Shown: positions 32,111-43,700 of the stretch, piece by piece
Layout: each line of letters opens with the position of its first letter
Numbering within the stretch: position 1 is the first letter of the stretch
NCBI GenBank assembly: GCA_033557465.1
Contig: CM066033.1
Location: 383,415,289 to 383,479,288, forward strand
DNA length: 64,000 nucleotides
Direction: 5' to 3'
Origin: Ichthyophis bannanicus
Lineage: Eukaryota; Chordata; Amphibia; Gymnophiona; Ichthyophiidae
Made by a program: the position numbers and the translations under genes
Notes under the pieces: generated by a model
Database searches by the model: none
Seen by the model: the letters and a program-made list of their open reading frames with translations, nothing else
Told to the model about the DNA's origin: nothing

Positions 32111-32691
32111 TTATGTTCTTATGTACTCCAAGAACCCACCTGACTCGGGGTATAATTTACTGAGGCTTTTTTTCCATTCTGTAACTATGGGAAATTATCC
32201 TAAAAGATTGAGCTCAATCTACTGTAAGTGAAGCCTTGGCATCCAAATCCTTCAGTGATTTTAGGGAATATTGCTGTAACATATGGTTATTAGCACATCA
32301 TGTCAACAATGCACTGGTGCGCATGAGGTATTTTACCATCGATATTGTCTGAAAGTACCGTATATCTAGTGTTGATTGTAACATCAGAATCTGTTACCAT
32401 GATCCTCATCTTCAAGGTTTACAGAAAGATCTGGCATTCAGGGTAACAGAAATATTAAAATTCCATGAGTTCTTAACTCGAGGGAATAGCTTCAAGAAAG
32501 CACATAGGGAAATTGTAGCTTCTTTCCATCCCTGGGAAGCTGAATGCAGTATTCCCACTCCCTCTTGTCATTTGGAAAAGGAATCCTAAACCCTTAGCCT
32601 CCTATGGAAGTGTTATTTATGACCCTTAGTAGCAAGAATAGAAGAAGCAGGAAGGCATGCGTAAAGTGAGCTGCCTTTGTTTGTATTATAG
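32111..32691 (+). other. NVL intron, no clear repeat
   Basis: No reading frame or repeat signature was recognised. It ends in the pyrimidine-rich acceptor CCTTTGTTTGTATTATAG (AG at 32690-32691). Confidence 0.5.
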
Positions 32692-32780
32692 GGGTGCCGA
32701 TCTCTCTGCTCTGGTACGTGAAGCCTCCATAAATGCCCTGAAGCAAGAAATGGCCCAGCAGCACTCTCAGAAGAGTACAA
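32692..32780 (+). CDS. NVL: NVL exon (partial CDS): sensor-2 helix region of the second AAA+ module
   Basis: An 89-base exon between acceptor AG (32690-32691) and donor GTAAGT (32781). It completes the split threonine and reads [20 protein letters not shown] then AQQHSQKST, matching vertebrate NVL ([20 protein letters not shown]). The [11 protein letters not shown] segment is the classic AAA+ second-region helix found in p97/VCP-like proteins. It ends one base into a codon, so a further exon is needed. The remaining C-terminal exon(s) (the region with HFEEAF in NVL) were not found downstream and probably lie beyond 64000. Conservation of frame and splice sites indicates a functional gene. Confidence 0.88.
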
Positions 32781-32994
32781 GTAAGTGCAGGAATGCAACT
32801 TTGTGATTTCCCAAGAAGTATATGCTCTCTGTGGCAAGATTTAAAATTGGAATTGCTGAGGGAGAATAAAACCTTTCTGCTCAACATGCCCCAGCAAGCA
32901 GCAAGCCTTTTAGCAGCTCCTGTGAGAAGCTGTATGCCCATTTTGAACTCATCATATTATTTTAAAGTTCCATGTGATTAGCAGTATGCGGTGA

Positions 32995-33103
32995 AGATTA
33001 ATGCTACCTGGAGAGCCCAGTTTTAAATTTTCTGCCCAGCATTCACTGTGTGTCCTTGAGCAAGTCACTTCACCACCTTTGGCTCTAATGTCTGCTCTGA
33101 TAT
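32995..33103 (+). repeat. MIR/CORE-SINE-like fragment
   Basis: Contains CCTTGAGCAAGTCACTTCACC followed by CCTTTGGCTCTAA, resembling the 3' half of MIR/CORE SINEs. Only this short match supports the call. Confidence 0.4.
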
Positions 33104-33137
33104 ATATATAGATAGATATAGATATATATAATAATAA

Positions 33138-33174
<37 letters not shown>
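33100..33174. repeat. TA microsatellite
   Basis: Runs of TATATA and TAGATA interrupted by an A-rich run at 33130-33145, ending in about 15 TA units. Confidence 0.9.
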
Positions 33175-33178
<4 letters not shown>

Positions 33179-33659
33179 CCCTGTAAGTTTTTTCCTGTGG
33201 ACTTATAGCTGAGTTGGAGGCAGGGCTGCAACCTGTCACCATAAACCTTCATTTGCAGCTATTTCAGTATTTTTCCCCTAGTTTATATCACTTCTTAACT
33301 TACTGTAGTCCAGTCATTGCAGTGGCAGTCTTTGGCCGGGGGCCCTGCTCCTGGATCCAGATCTTCCAGAACCCTGCAATCAATCATGGACGCATAATCT
33401 GGCCACTAGGTGTTACTGGATGGGAAAGCAGAGAACCTGAGCCAAGCATTGAACTCTGATCCCTCTATATGGTACTTTGCAGCACTATCACTGAGCCACA
33501 GAGATGGCACCTACTTGCGATACCTTTAAAAATGAATATATTGGAATCCCTCACCCTCTCCATGCTGTTGGAAATGGAATTTGGATTTAGCCAATTCCTT
33601 GGCCGAAGATATAGGGCATCGGTCCTGATATTTAAAACAATTAACACAGTTAATTGCGA

Positions 33660-33975
33660 TGACTGAGATATTCAGCGGCACTAACACAGTTAATGCACTG
33701 AATATCCACGGGTGCTGCTGCTAAGCACCACAATGCTAACATCAGGGCATTCCAGGGTTAATTAGACAGTGGCGATATTCAGCCCTGTTCGGTTATCCCT
33801 CAGTGGCAAACGTTTGACACCTTAAAGGTTGACTTAACTTTCGCCACTGAAGCTAACCGGGCAGTGGCTGAATATTGCCACTGCCCGTTTAGCTTTGCAG
33901 CTATTCAGATGACCCAGATATTCAATGCCAATGGCCAGATATGTCCCTGACATTGAATATCCAGGTCTATAGTTT
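33660..33975. repeat. Palindrome-rich MITE-like repeat
   Basis: The core GATATTCA / TGAATAT(C) occurs six times in both orientations (near 33668, 33698, 33772, 33880, 33905, 33953). The central part (33766-33896) is an imperfect concentric inverted repeat: GGCGATATTCAGCC pairs with GGCTGAATATTGCC and CAGTGGC with GCCACTG, centred near the CCTTAAAGG at 33822-33830. Probably a non-autonomous DNA element; family unknown. Confidence 0.55.
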
Positions 33976-34858
33976 GGTGATGACAGCTAACCACTTTAGA
34001 AGGGTGAATATCAAGCCCATTGTCTTTACTGGGAATGAACAGGAGTACTCCAATATTTTATTTTAGAAGGAATGAAAGATTGCTATTAATTTCCATGGAA
34101 ATGGGAGCCCTCAGATCTCTCTTGGATCCCCTCTATATCAGCAGCCATTATTATATGTCTAGGCAATACATTTTATCCTGTTTGATGGTATATGTATACA
34201 AAATGCTAATACTTAGCTCAGTTTTTAATCTAACTATATGATGTTTAACATTTAATATAGTTCAAAGCTGCATGTTTATTGTAAAGTTAAAAAAAATGAA
34301 TGGACTGTTCTACTAGGACCTGCCAGATATGTCTAAGTGATGCAGACTGTCCACTGTCGAATGGACCATCAGTCTGATGCAGCAGTGGGGTGTGGCAAGT
34401 AAGACAGCTGCCCTGGACATAAACTGGTGGGGGGAGGGGAGATGCACAGTGCTTTTTTGATTCATGTAGGTCTGAAGGGGAAAGGAGCCATCGTTTTGTC
34501 CTTCAGCTGCCCTATCCAGGATGGCACTTCTGTTGATAAATAAATAAAATAGTGTCCTTAAAATTTACAAATCAAAACCAAAAAGGCGCTCAAAATGACT
34601 CTGCTAAATGACTTGACAGTGCACAACAACGTCTTAGAGAACAGACCAGTCTTTGTGGTCATTCCCATGTTTGATGGATTTCTTTGGCAGTGTGCTCTCT
34701 TCAAATGAACAAAAATATCACTGTACAGAAAACACTTCACATGGTGATACAAAACCTGGAGAAGTTGGTTTGGCAGGTGGTTACATTGTGGCATGTAGGT
34801 GAACCACTTTGTACTAATGATTGTAATGTATCAGATCTTCTAACTACAATGAGCATAT
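33976..34858 (+). other. Intron sequence without clear features
   Basis: No coding frame was recognised. A short A-rich stretch TAAATAAATAAAATAG (about 34538) may be the end of an old LINE. Confidence 0.4.
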
Positions 34859-34897
34859 TGCACTTTTACAGCTTCCTGCACAAGCTGTAAAAGTGCA
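34859..34897. repeat. Perfect 16-bp hairpin
   Basis: TGCACTTTTACAGCTT, a 7-base spacer CCTGCAC, then the exact reverse complement AAGCTGTAAAAGTGCA. Confidence 0.9.
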
Positions 34898-34931
34898 GAT
34901 ATGTTCATCCAATTTCCCAGGTTATATAGTG

Positions 34932-36025
34932 ATCTCCAGGAACAAGCAGGAATGCAGTCTTCACATATGGGTTAACTTCGCACAAGGAGCCCATGCGGGA
35001 ACGCTCCCCAGTGTCCAATAGGAAATCCTTTAGGAGCACTCCACTGCACCTGCGTGCCTTCTCGCCTTCCCAACTCCTGTCCTCAGTTCTTTGTTTTCCG
35101 CGAAGCCAGTAGGACGCATCATCCTATTACCGCTGAAAAACGTTTTTTGTGCCCTTCAGGTAGCCTTTCCATCGACATCGGGTCCATCGAATCAGACACC
35201 GGTCCCTATAATTCTTCCTTTTTTTATTTTTCTCTTTTCTATCGATTTTCACTGCTAAACTAGGCTTCTAGGCCTCCATAGTCTTATCTTCAATCTTGGA
35301 GACAACTTTTTCAGGCACGGAAAAAGTCTGGTTTCAAAAAATGTACCAAGTCTGCCAGTACCATTTCGGCCACTGATAAATATGACTGGTGTCTAAAATG
35401 TTTAGGTCCTGAACATGAACCCACTTCTTGTCCTTTGTGCCAACAAATGACAAACAGAGGCTTCAAGAACTGAACCAGATAGTTTGGATCATTGTTTCTC
35501 TTGGACTCTGTTTCATTTGCTTCCACTTCATCGAGGGCATTAACTTCTTCTCATGGGTCTCAGGCTTCTTCAAAGTCCAAACACGGAAGTAAATCAAAGT
35601 CTGTGGCCATTTCCAAATCTTTGGCATCAAAGACCGATTCCAATGCCGGGGAAAAGTCCCAGCATAAGCATTGTGATTTCCCTAGAGGTGCTGTTGATGC
35701 CGACCGGCCAGCCAAACAGCCCTGGCGGGTGGATCTGTCCTTCAAAGCACAAGTGGGGCTCTGGAATGCTCCCAAGGCATCGATCTCCAGAGAGCTACCG
35801 GTTCCACGTTCTAGGACTGTGGCTCAGAGCCCTGTACATGATTCCACCAGACATCAGCCATTTCCCCCTGACCAGTGCATGCTGGTTCTTGAGAAGAGTT
35901 TGGCAACATTACTGGCAGCCTCGGTACTAATAACATCAAGAGCTTCAGGAGGACAGGCTTGGACACTGAGCCTACAGCCAGGCATATCCACATTAGGAAC
36001 TCAGTCTCTATCTCCATTATAGTCT
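34932..36025 (+). mobile_element. DIRS element D3, left end only
   Basis: The left terminus ATCTCCAGGAACAAGCAGG at 34932 is followed by a terminal repeat lacking the GGTACC palindrome of D2/D6/D7/D8, so it is a different subfamily (close to D5). It is followed by gag N-terminal sequence and then broken off where D4 begins. Confidence 0.8.
35310..36022 (+). pseudogene. D3 gag pseudogene, N-terminal part
   Basis: Begins near 35320 with KSGFKKCTKSASTIS and WCLKCLGPEHEPTSCPLC (the zinc-binding cysteine pattern, one Cys replaced). A stop and frameshift occur at about 35473-35492. From 35492 to 36022 it is serine/lysine-rich with TSSHGSQASSKSK, AKQPWRVDLS and MLVLEKSLATLLAAS. It lacks the capsid-like C-terminal half. 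Confidence 0.75.
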
Positions 36026-36031
36026 CTGAAG

Positions 36032-36900
36032 CTAGCCCCCCTGAGGAATTCTGATCTTTCCTGAGGGAGAAAGACCTTGACCTGGAGGGTGTCTAGTTGA
36101 GCCTCTATAAACTCCAGGCATTGAACTGGAGAGATGTGGGACTTGGGATATTTGATGATGAACCCCAGATGCTACAGGGCATTGATGGTGCACACTGTGG
36201 CATGGTGCGTCTGTGCAGCTGTGCCTCCCCTTATGAGCCAATTGTCCAGATAGGGAAAGACAAAGTCCCCCTTGGAGATGGAGGTGGACTGTGACCACCG
36301 CAAGGCACTTGGTGAAAACCCTTGGTGATGAGGCCAGCCCGAAGGGCAGCACCCTGTATTGGTAGTGCTCTCCTCCCACCATGAACCAGAGGGTATTTCT
36401 GTGGCTGGGATAGATCAGGATGTATGTGTGTAGGCATTCTTTAAGTCTAAGGAACATAGCCAATCTCCTTGTTGGAGGAATGGCATCAATGTTCCAGGCA
36501 GAGCATTTTGAACTTTCCCTTATCAGGAACCAGTTCAGATCCCACAGATCCAGGATGGGCCTGTGTCCCCTTGTTCTCTTGGGGACGTGAAAATACCTGG
36601 AGTAGAAACCATTGCCCCAGAGATGTTTCGGCACTGATTCCACTGCCTTGTCCTCGAGGAGACCTGCAAGCTCGGTGAAGAGCAGGGTCTGGTGGAGCAG
36701 AGGCCTTACGGGTTCTCCTGGAAAGTATGAGGGTTCTATCCTGCTGTAGGTGGAGGAGGTAACCCTCCTTGACCACTTGTAGGACCCAGGTATCTGTGGT
36801 GATGGTGGACCACCTGTGGGCAAACAGGGCCAGACATCCCCCTGTGGGCTGTAGGAGACCTCCTAGGGGAGAAGAGATCATGCCCCAGGGAGTCAAAAGC
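36032..36900 (-). pseudogene. D4 reverse transcriptase fragment
   Basis: The minus strand encodes GNGFYSRYFHVPKRTRGHR, PILDLWDLNWFLIRESSK, a mutated motif A (LRLKECLHTYILIYPSHR; the catalytic DLKDAY is lost) and YQYRVLPFGLASSPRVFTKC. After a frameshift comes DFVFPYLDN-like sequence near 36240-36270. A -1 frame overlapping it is open at 36486-36896. It is inactive. Confidence 0.75.
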
Positions 36901-36949
36901 TTCCCCCAAGCTGGGCTGGCACCTGGGACTTGGGGGACTTTTGCTTGCA

Positions 36950-39600
36950 GAGGCCATGCCCCTGCCCCTTGTGCTGTTGGCCGTGCTATGAGGCGGAGAA
37001 GGCCTGGAATTGTGAGGCATTGCCAAAGCTGCCCCTTTTCCTTGGGAAGAAGGGCTTCTTTCCCTGGCCTTCTTATGGGGCTGCACCAAGGTCTTTTTTG
37101 AGAGTCTGGTCCTCATTAAGAACTCAGTCTCTATCTCTGCTGCTTTGTCTGCCATGGGTTTCCCAAAGAGGTTCTCTCCGATGCGGGTTTGTCCTGAACC
37201 TATTCTTCGAGGTCAGACGATTGCAGCCATGTCTAGTGTTTGGCCCCAATGCCGGCAGCAACCACCCTGGCTGACGACTCAAAGCTGTCATAAAGCTGCT
37301 CAAGACAGGAATTTAAAGCACTCCTTGACTGCCAAGGCCAGAGACTTGAACCTCTAGAGGGGTTCTCCATTGGGGCCTGCCAAGAACCCACCAAGCTCCT
37401 TTGACAGCTCTTTGAGGTACATGTCGATGTAAAGCTGGTAGTACCGGACCCGGCATGTCAGTATCGAGCCCTGAAAGGCCTTCCGGATGAGGGCATCAAG
37501 AGTCTGGGCCTCCCTGCTGGGGTGCACCAAGGAACGGGTCTTCTGGTTCTTGAGTCTGCGCATGGCGGACACGACGACCATTGAGTTGTGGGGAAGTTGG
37601 GTTTTCTGGAGCCCGGGGCCTTGGCGGACTCAGTACATGGAGTCGAGTCACCTGCTGACAATAAGCACCAACGCCAGTGTCTCCCACATGTGGAGAAGGA
37701 GGTGTTTGAAGATTGACGGAATGGGTACCATGAGGGCCTCCTTCGGAGGGGCCTCACACTGGATTGTAATAGCGAAAGGCCCGCAACCCCAATAATACCC
37801 GGAGTCAATGGACAAGGATTCAACTCCCTTTTATTGTATATACAATCTCAGCACTAGCATACAAAATGTCTGAGCCCAGAGCTCAGAAAAATGACAGTTT
37901 ATATACCTTTCTTCTCCAGTCTAATACAGGCAAAACTCCTCATTGGCCACAGTGGCCCACTTACTCTCATCCAATAGACATCTCTGACCGGGCCCAGGAC
38001 TCGCTCCCCCTGCTTGGGTCTTATTAGCCACGGGTCAGCAACTAGACATAACACTAAACATAATACTTCTACTACAGTATATTTTGCTACTTCTGCAAGG
38101 TCAGTTAGCTTGCATTGATAGTGGAAGGCATATCAGAAGCATTCTTAACAAAAGCAAAACAAAGCAAGGCCAAGATGTGTTTCTAAACAATCAAAACGCT
38201 AGACAAAATATTGTTACACTGTTCAGTTTCTCTGCTATATTTTCATCCTAATTACAAGGTCAGTGCACAATCAGCAAAGATACAGTGGCGCGGCATTCTA
38301 CTGAAAGAGACATCTGACTTACCTAAACAATAAACAGTACCAAGGTTTAATTCTCTTATCTCCAGGAGAGCAGAACATGTTATCAACCCAGAATAGAACG
38401 GAATTTCTTTCTAACAGCTAACAGCATTCTGTAATTTTCCAAAATCAGCAATAACATTTTAAAGCAGGAGAAAAAGGGCTTCAGACCTAGCTCTGCTACA
38501 TGCTAGGCCATCGCCTATCACAGGATGATCTCCAGTTCTTCCGTGCAAGGGTCCTCCTCTGCCTCGGTCTTGATGGAGCGTGCCCTAGCCATGTCCCGCA
38601 CAAAGTCGAGGAAGGCAACACCCTCTGGCGTGGAATGGCGTTGAGACACTGGGGAGATGGGTCCGAAGGTACATCTCGGTGGTGCTGAGTGTCCGGGGAC
38701 TCCTCGTCCTCTGTCTCCCATTCAGATTGAAAGTCCAAGGTCAATTTGCAGTCACCGCGATTGATGTCCGAGCCCAGGGGCTCGTGGATGCCGGAGGACC
38801 TGTGGTCCAAGCCACGTATATTTGCTGGAAAGGACCGGTGACCCGAGGAACAGGATCGGGACCTCGTCCGATGGCTCTCTTGAGGCTGGCGGCACTTGAG
38901 GATCAGCTCGACATCTGGGGAGGTCCTCGATGTCGAGGGTCCCATAGTTGGGGTGGATGAATCAGACATAAATGCCTGCTGCTGGGCAACAAGGGCAGGG
39001 ATGTTGCACTCGGAGGCTGCCATCCTGGTCTCCATGCCAGTTGGCTCCGCAGCCTTCAACACGGACACCGAAGGTTTCGATTCTGGCGTCTATTCCGTCG
39101 AGGGGGAGTCCTCAACGATGATGGCCTCAGGTACCGACGACTCCTTCCGGGGCAGCTTATGAGGCCACTCCCACTCCATCACGCCAGGGTCTGCGGGGCC
39201 TGGAGTGGGATTTTTCTGTCTTCCCGGACTCGGTCTCCAAGGAGACTTCAACTTCTTGCGTTCCACCTCTGGGGATTTCCTTTGGAGGAACCGCGGCCGT
39301 GGGACTCTGAGGAGGCCCGGGCTGCACGGGACACCAGAGTAATGGAGAGGGCCCTGGAGTAGGGTGTTGCCATAGACTCCGGCACGGAGTTGGACTTTTG
39401 GAAAACTTTTTCCTGCTGCTGCTAATGGCTCTTAGGGACTTTAGGGTCATGGTCCTGCAAAGTTCGCAGTCCAAGTCATTGTGTTCTGTGCCAAGGCATT
39501 GGAGGCAGCAGTCATTCGGATTGGTGAGGGACATCATCTTGCTCCACCAATTGCACTTCTTGAAGCCGCTGGAAGCCACCAGGAAAAAGGGGGCCATACC
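36950..39600 (-). pseudogene. D4 gag pseudogene, split by LTR
   Basis: The N-terminus at 39597-39157 has FKKCNWWSKMMSL and CCLQCLGTEHNDLDCELC (zinc-type cysteines). The middle at 39068-38523 is acidic and serine-rich, ending near EGVAFLDFVRDMARARSIKT and EELEII. After the LTR, the capsid-like part continues at 37760-37354 in shifted frames: QCEAPPKEALMVPI-like, HMWETLALV-like and QLPHNSMVVVSAMRRLKNQK, then FGRKAFQGSIL-like. The C-terminus at about 37155-36950 has TEFLMRTRLSKKT. Multiple frameshifts are present. Confidence 0.7.
37765..38522 (-). mobile_element. Solo LTR (758 bp) with 4-bp target duplication
   Basis: It starts TGTAATAG and ends CTATCACA, so the ends are the inverted pair TGTRATAG...CTATYACA. 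It is flanked by GGAT at 37761-37764 and 38523-38526. Removing it plus one GGAT restores the D4 gag frame. In minus orientation it has a TATA-like box (TATATAAAC, around 37897-37905), and about 60 bases downstream AATAAA (around 37833-37840) near the 3' end, as in retroviral or Ty3-type LTRs. No internal gag/pol or second LTR is present. A 4-bp duplication fits ERV1- or Ty3/Gypsy-like integrases; the family cannot be settled here. Confidence 0.8.
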
Positions 39601-39819
39601 AACTGGCAGGGGTCAGAGGCTTTCGGCCGAAAAAGGACAGAAAACGCCAGTCGAGGGATACCTCAAACAAAAAACAAAGGAACGAACCGAGGAGTGATGC
39701 CTAGGTGAGCTGGGGTGGGAAAGGAACCGGTGTGCAGACTAATAGATAGGTATCAAAAAACACACTTTTTCAGGGGGAAACTGGACAGACGTCCGGAGGG
39801 CTCCTTGGAAAAAAGGAGA

Positions 39820-39981
39820 CTGAGGTAAGATGGCACCCTTGGGCGAGAAGGGGATCAAGCATGCATGGTTCATCTCCCAAAGGCTTTCTTTGAAAGTTGG
39901 GGAGATGCTTCCATGCGGGCTCCATAAGCGCTGACATCACCCATATGTGAGGACTGACTTCCTGCTTGTTCCCAGAGAACT
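39820..39981 (-). repeat. D4 terminal repeat (left end, minus strand)
   Basis: Reverse complement aligns with 12721-12890 of D1: AACAAGCAGGAAGTCAGTCC, then TTTCAAAGAAAG and CTTTGGGAGAT. It defines the D1/D4 subfamily terminus. Confidence 0.8.
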
Positions 39982-40783
39982 ATGGTTACACCATGCAAAA
40001 TTCCATATTAGGAACCACCACCCAGGAAAAAGATTTAGGCGTCATTGTGGCTAACACATTGAAACCCTCTGCTAGTGTGCAGCGGCAGCCAAGAAGGCAA
40101 ATAGAATGTTAGGAATCATAAGGAAAGGAATGGAGAATAAAACAAAGGATATTCTAATGTCTCTGTATTGTTCCATGGTGCAACCACACTTTGAATATTG
40201 TGTGCAATTCTGGTTGCCTTATTTTAAAAAGGATATAGCAGAATTAGAAAAGGTACAGAGAAGAGCCACTAAAATAGTAAAGGGGATGGAAAGATACCCC
40301 TATGAGGAGAGGCTTAAACATTAGGACTCTTCAACTTAGAAAAGAGACAGCTGAGGAGAGATATGATAGACGTCTATAAATTAATGAATGGAGTGTAACC
40401 TGTAAACGTAGATTGATTGTCATCAAGACTAGTGGACATGCAATGAAGCTACAGTGTAACCTGTTTAAGACTAATAAGAGAAAATATTTTTTCACTTAAC
40501 ATGTAACCAAACTCTGGAATTCGTTACCGGAGGATGTAGTAAAACCTGTTAGTGTAGCTGGGTATAAAAAAGGTTTGGAGAAGTTCCTGGAGAAAAGGTC
40601 CATAAATCATTATTAAAGAGGACCCGGGAAATCCACTGCTTGCCTCAATACAAGCATTTTGGAATCTGTCTTTTTGGGAAACTGCTAGGTACTTGTGACC
40701 TGAATTAGCCACTGTTGGAAACAGGTTACTGGGCTTGATGGACCTTGTTCTGACCCAGTATGGCATATCTTATGTTCTTATAT
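39982..40783 (+). mobile_element. CR1 LINE 3' end, sense
   Basis: The ORF2 C-terminus is in broken frames (NYGYTMQ-like start, KDLGVIV, then 40106-40324 with MLGIIRKGMENKTKDILMSL and CSMVQPHFEYCVQFWLPYF). It is followed by VTKLWNSLPEDVVKPVSVAG-like sequence and the CR1 3' UTR ending GTATGGCATATCTTATGTTC at about 40779. Same family as 29625-32110. It joins D4's terminus to the middle of D5. Confidence 0.85.
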
Positions 40784-43700
40784 CCTTCTTACCCGCCTTC
40801 TACTGCCTATCAACCTCAGCATCCCCAACAGAGGCAGCAGGGTCCTCTCCAACACAAGAAATCCAAGGCTCCTAAGCCTCAACCAGCTGCACAGGCACAG
40901 CCTGCACCTGATTTTTGACTCCTTCCCGGAGAGCATTGCTAATCTTCCCCTGGAGGGCCCCCAGCCCCTCCACAAAGCAGGCAGACTTTGTCACTTTGCC
41001 CACAGATGGTACCTCATAACATCAGATCAGTGGACGCTTCGGATTGTCCAAAGGGGTTATCAGCTTCACTTCAAATCCTTACCCCACCTGCTTCACAGGG
41101 AATTATCCATACAACCCCTTCGCAGCACTCTCTTAAAAGAAGAGTGACCACCCTGTTGTCCCAGGGTGCCATAGAAAGAGTTCCTCCTCCTCAAGAAAGG
41201 TTGGGCTTCTACTCTCCATACTTTCTCATTCCAAAAAAAACAGGAGGCTTCAGGCCCATATTGTATCTCATGGTCCAAGAAAAATTCAAGATTTCTCTAT
41301 GAACTCCTCTACCATACCCCCCGAGACATGATTGGCTATGTTCTGCAGACTTAAAAGAGGAGGGCATGCATTTACTGATATATCCCTTGCACAAACAGTA
41401 TTTGTGCCTCATGTTTAAAGTAAGCCATTATCAATACCAGGTTCTCCTCTTCAGTCTAGCCTCTGCCCCAAGGGTCTTCACAAAATGCATGGCAGTCATT
41501 GCTGCCTATCTGCGCACCTTGGGGGTATTTGTCTTTCCTTACTTAGATGATTGGCTGATCAGAGAAGACACACCCCCCACCCCAAAGAGGTAAAATTCTC
41601 CCTTCATCACACCATCACGGTGCTCCAACACCTAGGGTTTATCATAAACCTCCCAAAATCCCACCTCGCTCAAACCCAATGGAGTTCATCGGAAAGCTCT
41701 TAGACACTCGACAGGCCTGAGCTTTCCTCCCACAGGATCGCTGTGCCCACCTCATCGAGCTGGCAAAGGGGGTGCAACAGCATAGCCAAGAAACAGCTTG
41801 AGAGATGCTATGACTATTAGGACACATGGCCTCCATGGTCCATGTTGTCCTCCATGCTTGATTACACAGGCGACAAGCACAGTGGACTCTGTCTTCCCGA
41901 TGAACACAAGCGACGTTTCGATTCAGAGACAAGATCCACATCATCCCTCAACAGATCAAGTCCCTTCGGTGGTGTCTACCTACTCGTTAGGTCACCTTTC
42001 AGATGCCTCCACCTCAATAAACCCTGATGACAGATCCTTCCAAGCTGGGCTGGGAGGGCACATCTGAATGATCCGACTACACAGGGACTGTGGACACAAC
42101 AGGAATTTGCCCTGCAGATCAACCTTCTAGACCTACAGGCACTGACAAATGCTCTTCAGGTTTTTTAACCCCAGCTATCAGAGCAACCTGTTCTAGTCAG
42201 AACGGACAAACAAGTCACCATGTTCTATGTAAACAAACAAGGGGGAATGGGGTCCTGTCCCCTCTGCGAAGAAGCAATTCACCTATGGTCCTTTGCCATT
42301 TCTCACCGCGTCCACCTCAGAGCAGTGTACCTCCCAGGCAAACTCAATGTCCTAGCAGACAGGCTAAGCCATATCCTTCATCCACACAAGTGGACCTTGC
42401 ATTAGGAGATGGCTGCTTGGATCTTCCAAATGTGTGGAATCCTACTCATAGATCTTTTTGCCACTCCACAAAACATGCAGCTTCTGCTCTTCTGCTCCAG
42501 GGCTCTGTTGCTGCATCCGACAGGCCCCGGACACCTTCCTTCTCCATTGGGGACAGAGGCTGCTCTAAGCATTCCCTCCCATCCCCATGATACCCAAGAT
42601 GCTGTTCAAGCTACAGACTGACAGGGGCTCGATAATTCTCATAGCCCTCTTTTGGCCTCGTCAACCATGGTTTCCTCTGCTTCTTCGCCTTGCACAGACT
42701 CAGTCACTTAACCTGGGCTGTGCGTCCGACCTCCTCTCTTAGGACCATGGTATGCTCCTCCATCCCAATCTTTACTCCCTATGCCTGACAGCATGGCTGC
42801 TGAAGGGCTAGTGCTTGCCAACTTCAACCTACCATAGGCTGTCAAGGATGTCTTCCTTGCATCTCGTATGGATTCCACCAGGTGATCTTATGTCTTTAAA
42901 TGGTGTAGATTTGCCCTTTGGTGTTCCCCAAAGGACCTTGACCCCTTTTCTTGCCCAGTGGAGTCGCTTCTACAATATATCCTCCACTTATACTCGACAG
43001 GTCTTGAGAGTTCACCTTAGTGCCATTTCGGCTTCTCACAGACCGGTGGTTGGACAGCCTATCTCCTCACACCCTTTAATGGCATGCTTCATGCGGGATC
43101 TCCTGCTGTCCGAGCTACCCATTAAGCCGCTTCTGGCAGCTTGGGATCTGAATGTGGTTCTGGCACAACTTCTAAAGCCAACTTTCGAACCTTTAGCCAC
43201 CACTTCACTGTTTCTATCTTGGAAGGTCGTCTTCCTTATTGCCCTCACTTCAGCGAGCTGTAAGGTCTAATCACAGATCTAAAGATCACAGAAAAGCCTC
43301 TCAATTATTCATTTCCTTTGATCCTAGACACCTAGGCCTACCAGTGACTAAACGTACTCTGTCTGGATGGATAGCAGAATGCATTTCTTTTGCTTATGCA
43401 CAACCAGGACTCTCACTAGAAGGTCATGTCACTGCTCATAATGTGCGGGCTGTGGCAGAATCCATAGCTAATTTCCTTTCAGTAACCATTGAGGACATTT
43501 ACCAGGCAGCTTCCTGGTCCTTCATTTGTACTTTTGCTGCACACTACTTAGACATAGATTCCTGTCGGGACAATGTCCTTGACCAAGCTGTACTCCAGCA
43601 CCTTTATGGCATTTACTCAACTCCTACCCTCCGTCCCGGGCTTCTACAAGATACCAGACTATCACTGGGGGAGTGTCACTTCCTGGAATTAAGTCCAATG

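Larger units (their letters stand above)
36030..39981 (-). mobile_element. DIRS element D4, antisense, with a solo LTR inside
   Basis: The minus-strand left terminus is at 39981 (GTTCTCTGGGAACAAGCAGG on the minus strand), followed by gag (39600-36950) and RT (36900-36032). The RT is cut at 36030, so RNase H, recombinase and right end are missing. It is the same subfamily as D1. The solo LTR at 37765-38522 splits the gag. Confidence 0.85.

Noticed and set aside
37765..38522. Insertion in D4 as a non-autonomous DNA transposon
   Set aside because: TG...CA ends, 4-bp duplication, and TATA and AATAAA placement fit a solo LTR better.
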